Below are positions 21,918 to 28,762 of a stretch of DNA of 28,762 bases, piece after piece. A program made the position numbers and the translations under genes. The stretch covers positions 1-28,762 of the forward strand of contig JADGJL010000256.1 in NCBI GenBank assembly GCA_027600665.1, in the 5' to 3' direction. Origin of the DNA: Irineochytrium annulatum. Lineage: Eukaryota > Chytridiomycota > Chytridiomycetes > Chytridiales > Chytridiaceae. The notes below the pieces were generated by a model. The model searched no databases. It was not told the DNA's origin and saw only the letters and a list, made by a program, of their open reading frames with translations. Positions within the stretch are counted from its first letter, which is position 1. Every line of letters starts with the position of its first letter.

Positions 21918-24505
21918 ATGCGCCTGATTGCAACTATCGCCCGTCGCGGGGCCACGCGTCTGGGGCCGTCGTCCCAGACTCCGTCGCAGCAGCACTCGCA
22001 TCCTCACCATGAGCACCGCATGCCGGTATTGAAGCCTCCATCCGCCTCCGTCTCCACAGTCTCCTCGCTCAGCAGCTCGGTGTCGGGGTCTTCCGTCTAC
22101 GGTCTTAGGCCGTCGCATTCTTCCTATCCGACAGTTGACGCATTAGTGCCAGACCAGTCCTACGAGAAGGAGGACAACCGAACACCTCTCTATGTGTCGG
22201 TCCCTGAGGACGGCCTGGCAAACGGGATACTCGATCGGTGGCCGCTGGCGGCCGTGTCGGAGCAGGTATCGACTCTGCTGCCCGGGTCGATCGACGTTCC
22301 ACCACCGTATAAGGGACCAAGCATTTTGACTGCGACGAATGTGGGGTGGAGCAACGGTGACGCGTCGAAGAGCATCTGGAGTCCGAGGGCCGATGATGAT
22401 GGAGGGTGGGATGCGGTCATCAAGACCAAGAGTGGTGGTTTGTGTTCACTTTAAAGGCGATTACTTACTGCCATGGTAGGTCTGCCTTCCACTCACCCAC
22501 CGGTCGCGTCGCCGCTACGGTTTGCCGCCCCGAGCATTGAGGATGCCGCTGGACACCGAGAGCCGCTGAGAACCGATCCGTTTCCTTACACTTTGAACGG
22601 CGGATTCGTTCCTTCGGGGTCATATCGTGATCCGCAACTGTCAACGGAATGGTATCTTTCAAGTGAAGTTGCGGAGGCATTGGAATGTAAGCTTGAGCGT
22701 GACCACGTCCTTTTTGTTTCTTTTCTCACGCTTCATCATAGCGCCGTCGAACGGAAGCTTGCGAGGAGACCACAGCGCCGAGCCCGGTGGCTCTAGGCAA
22801 CCCAGCCCAATTCATCTTGCGCCAGCATCGCATCCCTCGAACACCGATGGCGCGCTGTTGGAGGAATTCCGCCGCGAGCTTGAGCTCGACAACGTCCAAA
22901 CCCTCTACGCCGCTTACTGCCGCCTGAAGGAGCACAACCTCCTGGAGCACGTTTCGACAAAGCACTTCAACCAAGTCCTTGACGTCCTTCGCCGTCAGAA
23001 CCTGCAAAAAGTTTCGAACGAGGAGCGACCGAAAATCATGCGCGACATTCTCGCGGACATGGAGCGCGTTTCACGCCGACCGACGGACTCGAGCCACGCA
23101 TACGTCGCTAGCTGCTACTCGAACGTCGGCGACGTGAAAGGGTTCGACGACTTTGTGAGGGAGCTTGAGCGGAGTGGGAGGAAGCCGCCAGAGTTCCAGC
23201 AGGTCCTTCGGGCGCGAGCGCTGGCAATCAGCGGGAGGGCGAAGGAAGCCGCGGTGTCTGTTGGGCAGATACCACTGGAGATGTTGGCGCCGAGCAGGCT
23301 TGCCGTGATCGTCAATGGGATGCTACAAAGTAGCGTCGCTAACAAGGATAAGGAGAGCTTTGAGAGGGCGGCGGCCATGATGGACGAATATAAGGTCGTG
23401 ATGACTACCGGTTTGCTGCAGACCGTGCTGCGGTACCTGTGCGAGATTGAGCTGGACGCGCCGAGGGCGTCGGCTGTCCTGCGGAAGAACCTTCAGATTG
23501 CCGACACGAGGCACTTCAACGTGGTGTTCAAATGCATCAAGGACTGCGCGCTCCGAGTGCCGGAGCAGTCTACTTGGGCGCCGGTCGACGAGGTCGGGTT
23601 CAGATGGCTTGTCGACGATATGAGGGCCAAGAAGTTGCAATTTGACGACCGCACGTATCAGCTGAATTTCGATCTCTGGGGCCTTGTTGGAAATCTGAGC
23701 GAGATCATTCGACTCTACGACGCAATGCGACAGTCCCGCTTAACGCCTACGACGTTTACCAAGTCCGCATTCGCGAACGGCGTTTTGAAGAGTTGCGATT
23801 TAAATAACCTGGCTATGGCGATCGCGGACGCACCGGGCAGCGGTCGCTTCGCCTTCGAGTTCTTCCACGACCTCTTGAAGGCACTGGCCGTCTTGGATGG
23901 AGAGGGTTTGAGTAAGTTTGTCTAATGTCTTTTCGCATGCCGACTATTACTTATGTTTGACATCAGAATTTTTGTCGGCATGGAAGCAATACGAGTTTTA
24001 CGCCAGCGGCAGAAACGATACCCAGCGTCTGGAGATGATTAAGCTGGCAATACGTACATTACTTAAGCACGGGTTTTTGGAACCCGCTATCGACATCACT
24101 GCAACGTATCGCAATTTATGCGAGCGAAACCTCTACATTCACAATGCTTTCGTCGGTTTCTACGCGGATCGAAAGGAGCACAACCTCGTCATCGAGCACA
24201 TGAAGCGGATGAGATTGGCGAACGTGGGCTTCGACGCATTCACGATCGCAAAGGCAATTTCGAGTTGTTGGGAGAGCGGTACCGTCGTCACGGCGAAGGT
24301 TGCGCGGTTGATGAGGAGCCTTCGGGGCCTCTTCGTGGGCCGATCAGTATCGGATGCAGTGAAGACTTTGCGGTTCTATCCCATCTTTGTGGAGGTGTTG
24401 AGGGCGTCGAGGATGGATCCGTTTGGGGATGGTGTTGACGATTTTGTTCGCACCTGGCAGATTTATGGGTTTTCTGGCCATCCCGCCGAGGACATTCTTG
24501 CATAA
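21918..24505 (+). CDS. pentatricopeptide-repeat-like mitochondrial protein
   Basis: Four exons: 21918-22437, 22480-22686, 22742-23911 and 23967-24505. Together they give 2436 nt, 811 aa, with stop TAA at 24503-24505. Intron lengths are 42, 55 and 55 nt; the first donor could also be 3 nt earlier without changing the frame. The N-terminus MRLIATIARRGATRLGPSS is basic and free of acids, as expected for mitochondrial import. About 270 low-complexity residues follow. The remainder is alpha-helical, with degenerate 35-residue periodicity typical of fungal PPR proteins, for example the helix pairs AYVASCYSNVGDVKGFDDFV, IRLYDAMRQSRLTPTTFTKS and FVGFYADRKEHNLVIEHMKR. Such proteins bind organelle RNA for processing, stability or translation. 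No known fungal member could be identified, so the RNA target is unknown. An SMR or other catalytic tail is absent. Confidence 0.78.
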
Positions 24506-24586
24506 GGGCGTATAATTTTGGGGAGATCTTACTGGAGAGGGCGGCCTCGTATTCACTAGATACCATGTATAACAATATGATTGATG

Positions 24587-24592
24587 AATAAA
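24587..24592 (+). terminator. poly(A) signal AATAAA downstream of the PPR gene
   Basis: An exact AATAAA lies 82 nt after the PPR stop codon, in an AT-rich stretch between two convergent genes. It is a likely polyadenylation signal by position and sequence. Confidence 0.5.
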
Positions 24593-24641
24593 TATCAAAT
24601 ACATTAACATTTTTTAGTCTTGGATGTTGGCGTAGTCACCG

Positions 24642-26729
24642 TCAGGCTTGGATGTTAGTCTGGTCGACTTCCGTGTCTGCAAAACGAATTTTAGATGGAA
24701 TGTTATCAGAGTGGAAACCTACACTCGGGCGAGGATTTGGAAGTGGCCTTAACATTTCCGGCTCTGCATCATGGTTGCTTTTATCGTTTCCCACATTTTT
24801 TGGCTTTCTTCCGGGCTTCTTCTTCACCGGAATGCATTCGATATCGACGATAGCGTCACTTAGAACGTGGTTGATCCCAGACCACCCGCCGCACCTGGCT
24901 TGCAATTTGGCTTTGACCGTGCCAGCTTCACCGACTCGGTCAACGGACTCGAACGCCTTGGCCGTAAGCTCCACAAACGAGTTTTCATTGTCCTCCGTGA
25001 TAGCATCAACCTCCTGTTGCGACGGGTGCGGGCTTTCAAGTATGCGAATGATCATCTGTAATCTCTCCTTTGCCTTTGCGACAAGCACGTTTCGGTAAAA
25101 GGCCACATCGCTTTCGACACCGTCCACATCCATGCCGACCGGCATAAGCTCGCCTCGATTCATCATCCACGCCGCAAACTTCTCAAATCCTTCCTCTACT
25201 GCCGCCTCGTTGCGTTCCACTTCATCGTGGTCATGACTCGTAGCCTTCCGATCGTACTTTGCGGACGGCAGCGCGATACCGATCCCTCGAGACTTTAGCT
25301 TTTCCCGGATCGAATTCGCCAGCTCCCGCTCCCTCACGCCGCGATCGTTCAATGTCTTGTAAAACCTCTTCAGCAGCGCGTACGAGTCGATGTAATGATA
25401 CGCGTCCAGAAACGGCACGAAGTTGTCTTCCTCCTGCGACCTATCATACGGCTCTACAATCATCCCGAATGACTCCGATCTCGCACCGTACACGCCCGCA
25501 TCGCTGCTGGTCGACGACAGGTCGACCCAAATGTACGCCGAGCCATGCCGATCGTGCCCGAACACGCGGTAGTCCGTCGATCGGAGGATAAGCCTGCCGT
25601 CGCTCATGTTCGTGCGCTTCTCCTCCTCATCCTTCTCCAGCGCCACGATCTCGTCCTCGATTACCCGCAGGCGGGCACTCGACGCCGCCTTCCCCCTCTC
25701 GAACGCCTTCCGTGTCGTCTCGGCCTCTGCTGAACCCCGGCGCGTGCTTCGTGTGGGCGACGCGTCCCCGTTGCCGTCTTTCGGTGCCTCTTTGCTGAGA
25801 AACCCGCTCGCGCCCCAATCCAGCTTTCGAAGCTCGTGGTCGAACCCCTCGACCTCCGATTCCTTCGTCTTCATCTCCGCTTTCAACTCGGCAATTCTGT
25901 TGCGGACGCTCAATCTTTCTTTCCTTGACGCTTCTAATCCTTCGACGGTATTGTCCATGTAGTTGTGAAAGAAGACGGTCGCCATGGTCCCATATGTTAA
26001 CTGGATAAGGATTTCCGCGTGCGACTCACAGTCCAACGACACGATATACTTCGTCTTCGTCAACAGCGCGGCAAGCTGATCATTTCGGTACGGGTTTGAC
26101 GAGAAGAGGCTGATGAGCCTGCCATGGACGTCCTCGATCGAGTGCGGTTCAAGGTCACACGGGTTGTCCGTGTCGGGTTGCAGGTGCGCGGGCAGCTTTT
26201 TCGGATTCGGAGCCAGGGTGATGCAGTACGCGTGATAGAGCTGAAGCAGCTGCCCCGCGGAGTCGGCGCACGCGTATATCATCTCCTCCAAGGTCTCCAG
26301 CGTTAAGTCCGTCGAATCCCACCCGATTATTGCGTTCGCGAACTTTGTCAGGAAGTCGACCACCATTATGAGCTCCAACGACCGCCCGAACGACAGGTAT
26401 CTCCGCTCCTTCGACTCAAAAGGGACCTCCTTCACGGGGACGGGTAATAACGGGTTGAGCGGCTTCGAGAAAAGCTGTATCGTCGGATCCAGGTCATCGG
26501 CGATGGCGATCTTCTTGACGGCCGCGGAGCTCAGGTCCGTGAACAGATGGGGTTGCAGCTTCGAGGCTGTCGGCTTGTTTTCGGAGTCGTCCTCGCGTTC
26601 GGACTCTGGCTCGTCGGCCTTCTCCCGAACGTTCAGGAATGCCGCCAACGTTGTTTGCCGCGCTCCCTTCGCGACGCCGGCCTCTGCATTCTTCCGCTTG
26701 AGTGGGTTGGCCGTGGCCTCCTTCGTCAT
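24642..26729 (-). CDS. DDT/WHIM-domain chromatin-remodelling-associated protein
   Basis: This is a single exon, 695 aa, with ATG at 26727-26729 and stop at 24642-24644; it is the only long gene here without an intron. The DDT-like block lies at about residues 110-175 (LSFGRSLELIMVVDFLTKFA, TLETLEEMI). WHIM-like segments follow, including the G-x-D signature FGHDRHGSAYIWVDL at about 390-404. Charged coiled-coil stretches lie at about 264-303 and 335-375. The C-terminal part has an AT-hook-like KKKPGRKPKN near 640. DDT plus WHIM marks partners of ISWI-type remodellers (Acf1/BAZ1A, Itc1, Ioc3 groups), where WHIM contacts linker DNA and the ATPase. The PHD, bromo and WAC domains of BAZ proteins are absent. 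Near the N-terminus, QTTLAAFL (25-32) resembles a PCNA-binding PIP box. Membership of a specific complex is inference. Confidence 0.78.
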   Translation of the reverse strand: MTKEATANPLKRKNAEAGVAKGARQTTLAAFLNVREKADEPESEREDDSENKPTASKLQPHLFTDLSSAAVKKIAIADDLDPTIQLFSKPLNPLLPVPVKEVPFESKERRYLSFGRSLELIMVVDFLTKFANAIIGWDSTDLTLETLEEMIYACADSAGQLLQLYHAYCITLAPNPKKLPAHLQPDTDNPCDLEPHSIEDVHGRLISLFSSNPYRNDQLAALLTKTKYIVSLDCESHAEILIQLTYGTMATVFFHNYMDNTVEGLEASRKERLSVRNRIAELKAEMKTKESEVEGFDHELRKLDWGASGFLSKEAPKDGNGDASPTRSTRRGSAEAETTRKAFERGKAASSARLRVIEDEIVALEKDEEEKRTNMSDGRLILRSTDYRVFGHDRHGSAYIWVDLSSTSSDAGVYGARSESFGMIVEPYDRSQEEDNFVPFLDAYHYIDSYALLKRFYKTLNDRGVRERELANSIREKLKSRGIGIALPSAKYDRKATSHDHDEVERNEAAVEEGFEKFAAWMMNRGELMPVGMDVDGVESDVAFYRNVLVAKAKERLQMIIRILESPHPSQQEVDAITEDNENSFVELTAKAFESVDRVGEAGTVKAKLQARCGGWSGINHVLSDAIVDIECIPVKKKPGRKPKNVGNDKSNHDAEPEMLRPLPNPRPSVGFHSDNIPSKIRFADTEVDQTNIQA

Positions 26730-27092
26730 TCAAGCCAGCGAATTGAATAACAAACAGGTTTGCAAATGACAATCCTTACATCCTCTTAAGATATGGTTTA
26801 TCGTCTGTGGAGCACAAAACATTAAAACTTCTCCGACTTACTGTTTCCCTTAGTATCATATATATAATGCAACTAAGAAATGAAAATAAAAAATAAAATA
26901 GAAATAAAATAAAACGCGAAGCAACATGCTTGAAGTTAGTGTCCTCAGTATTCCGATTATTCATGTATTAATGAGGATGGAAATAATCAATATGAACTAC
27001 TCTCAGTGCTCCAAATCCAGCGAACGGGCCGTCACACAGAACCTGAACTCATCAACATTGGCCACCGACGTGTGTCCACGGCACCCGCCAGG
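26730..27092. promoter_or_regulatory. divergent promoter region, DDT/WHIM and Q-rich genes
   Basis: These 363 bp lie between two divergent starts. They contain an A-rich tract at 26877-26914 made of repeated AAATAAAAT-like units. Poly(dA:dT) tracts often exclude nucleosomes in fungal promoters; that role is inferred here. Confidence 0.45.
26877..26914. repeat. A-rich low-complexity tract
   Basis: About 38 bp on the + strand are almost all A with interspersed single T and G, built of repeated AAATAAAA-type units. The tract sits roughly in the middle of a divergent promoter region. Confidence 0.7.
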
Positions 27093-27726
27093 ATGAACCA
27101 GCGCCCAGCGAGTGAGTGTTCCGCCTTCAGAAGGCCAGATCAAAGCTGAGGTCCTTGGAGGAGCCGTGCTGGCCGCCGATCAAGGCCGAATGCGGCACCA
27201 TGAACGGCGGACGGCAAGGCGGTGGCGGGATGGACGGTTGCCGGACTGGAACCGCCGATCGTCTGCCGGATGCAGCTAGTAGAGTCCTGACGTTTTTCTT
27301 TAACAGATGCACCGCCGCCGGCCGCATTCCCGGGCCGGAAGCCGACGGTGAACGGGCAGGATGGCATGGGCCAAGGTCCTTCGGGATCAGGTCCGCAGCC
27401 GCTGCAGCGGCAGCCGTCGGCTGTCAATCAGGGTTCGAACGGCAACATAGTTAGCTACCCGGCGCCTCCCCGTCGCTCGATGATGCCTGCGAGGGAGGGC
27501 GGCAACGATAATCCGAGGGAGCGAGGCCAGCTCCCTCCTCACATTCAACAGCAACAACAGCAGCAGCGCCGAGAGAGGCCTCCGCGGGATCCGCGGGATC
27601 TACGTGATCCCAGGGACCCTCAACAGCAGATCGATCCATATCAGCAACAACAGCAGTATCAACAGCAGGCTGACCCTTACTATCCACAGCAGCAACAGCA
27701 GCAGCAGTACTATCAGCAGCAGCAAC

Positions 27727-27757
<31 letters not shown>

Positions 27758-28762
27758 GCTTGATCCTCAACTTTCACCTCCTCGGGAGCCTAGAGAGAGG
27801 ATGGTAACGAGCCCAACGGGTCGCACCAGCCCCGATGTCCCTCGCTACCAGCAACAGCCCGGCCCGGGGCAATCGCGGCCAGCTCAACGGATGCCACCTG
27901 GAGTTGGGATGAAGCCGGACCCCCGACAGGATCCTCGGCAGGATATTAGGCAGCTGGATCCGCGTCAACAGGATCCCCGACAGCCGGATTCACGGCAGCA
28001 GGACCCTCGGCAGCAAGACCCTCGTCAACAGGATCCTCGCCAGGATCCTCGACGTGGCCCTCCACCGGGTGTCAACGGCCCCATGCGCCAGCAAACCGTC
28101 CCAAATCCGACCTCGAACCAGGGACAGATGCCAGGTGCGCCCTTGGCCCGCCAGCAGTCCTTGTCAAACCAACAGGGACCCCAGCCTTTGCAAGTACCGA
28201 CGCAACCGATGCCGTCGCAGCCCATGATGCGGCCGGGCCAAGGTCCCCCACCGCAGCGTCAGGGTAGCGTGAAACAGGATGGGAACGCCATGACGCCGCA
28301 GCAGCAGCACCTTCAGGCGCAGCAAGATGAGGTATACCAGCGGGAACGCAACGAGCTCTTTGGTGGCGCGAATTCGGGACCTCCTCCTCAGAACCGAAGA
28401 CCGCCACCGCCTCAGCAGCACCGTCCACCGCCTGACGACATGATGTATCAGCAGCGCGACCGCGACCCTCGCGAGCGTGAGCGGGGGCCGGACCCTCGTG
28501 AAAGCCCGCAAGGGCCGGGACAAGGTCGGAGGCCGCCTCCGCCGCAGCAGGGCCAGCACGATGACCACTCAGCACAGCAAAGGCGACCGCCGCAGCAGCC
28601 TCCACAGCAGCAGCGGCGGAACAGGACTGAGAAGGAGCGGGAGGTGATGGAGCGGCGTCGGCTAACGCGACAGCAGCAGCTCTTCGACTACAACGAGCGG
28701 GAGCGGAAGGAGCGCGAGATGGAGCGTCAGCAGAGGGTGCAGGGCAGGGGAGAGGGCGGGGA
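27093..28762 (+). CDS. Gln/Pro/Arg-rich disordered protein, 5' part (partial)
   Basis: Proposed exon 1 is 27093-27111 and exon 2 is 27307 to beyond the right edge, joined by a 195-nt intron (GTGAGT donor, TTTAACAG acceptor). An alternative is a start at 27198 (ATG AAC GGC) with a shorter intron and a weaker GTTGCC donor; both give the same exon 2 frame. About 490 residues are visible without a stop. Composition is extreme: polyglutamine, Pro and Arg-Asp. It includes a polyQ run of 23 codons interrupted by two Tyr, and a tandem DPRQ array. The end of the window reads EKEREVMERRRLTRQQQLFD and continues as a charged helix, possibly a coiled coil. No domain was recognised. Low-complexity Q/R-rich proteins of this type are often RNA-binding or transcription cofactors, but nothing here proves that. 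Confidence 0.65.
27687..27755 (+). repeat. CAG/CAA polyglutamine repeat
   Basis: Twenty-three codons encode seven Gln, two Tyr, then fourteen Gln, inside the Q-rich gene. CAG dominates, with scattered CAA interruptions. Its length may vary between strains. Confidence 0.9.
27918..28055 (+). repeat. tandem DPRQ-type peptide repeat
   Basis: Ten units of D-P-R-Q or close variants (D-I-R-Q, D-S-R-Q, D-P-R-R) follow each other, some joined by one extra residue (Gln, Leu or Pro). The codons vary (GAC/GAT, CCC/CCT/CCG, CGA/CGG/CGT/CGC), so the peptide pattern is more conserved than the DNA. Confidence 0.85.

Noticed and set aside
28072..28605. 177-aa minus open frame over the Q-rich gene
   Set aside because: It is antisense to repeats of CAG and CCN codons, which automatically give Leu/Ala/Gly-rich frames.

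Overview
This window is eukaryotic nuclear DNA: compact genes split by many short spliceosomal introns (mostly 41-69 nt, range 35-195), usually with GTRNGT-like donors and CTNAY-like branch sites. The gene set (APRT, TMEM223-like, RWDD1/Gir2, XPB, TAF5, dephospho-CoA kinase, Sld2, a DDT/WHIM protein, a PPR protein) fits an early-diverging fungus. A CatSper-type single-domain cation channel points to a flagellated, zoosporic (chytrid-like) lineage. The organism is inferred, not proven.

Layout, left to right: the 3' end of a glycine-rich gene (+, 1-289); a T-rich convergent spacer; SLD2/DRC1 (-, 1557-3223); a poorly coding 1.9 kb stretch with a possible decayed small gene; APRT (-, 5091-5891) head-to-head with a TMEM223-like gene (+, 6041-6762); an F-box-like gene (-, 7009-8463) and an RWDD1/Gir2 gene (-, 8622-9488), the latter head-to-head with an orphan acidic ORF (+, 9588-9983); another 1.3 kb non-coding or decayed stretch; an erythromycin-esterase-family gene (+, 11311-12890); the TFIIH helicase XPB (+, 13194-16366); the CatSper-like channel (-, 16573-18214) and TAF5 (-, 18373-20762); CoaE/dephospho-CoA kinase (+, 20846-21670), divergent from TAF5; a PPR protein (+, 21918-24505); a DDT/WHIM chromatin protein (-, 24642-26729); and the 5' part of a Q/P/R-rich gene (+, 27093 to the end).

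The genes do not form an operon-like system. Several sit in pairs with short shared 5' regions of 83-363 bp (APRT/TMEM223, RWDD1/orphan ORF, TAF5/CoaE, DDT/Q-rich), so bidirectional promoters are likely. Themes are DNA replication initiation (SLD2), transcription and repair (XPB, TAF5), chromatin (DDT/WHIM), mitochondrial function (TMEM223-like, PPR) and cofactor/nucleotide metabolism (CoaE, APRT). I found no tRNA, rRNA, CRISPR or intact transposon. All exon models were built by hand from reading frame, splice signals and family conservation; each closes in frame from ATG to stop, but none is confirmed by transcripts.
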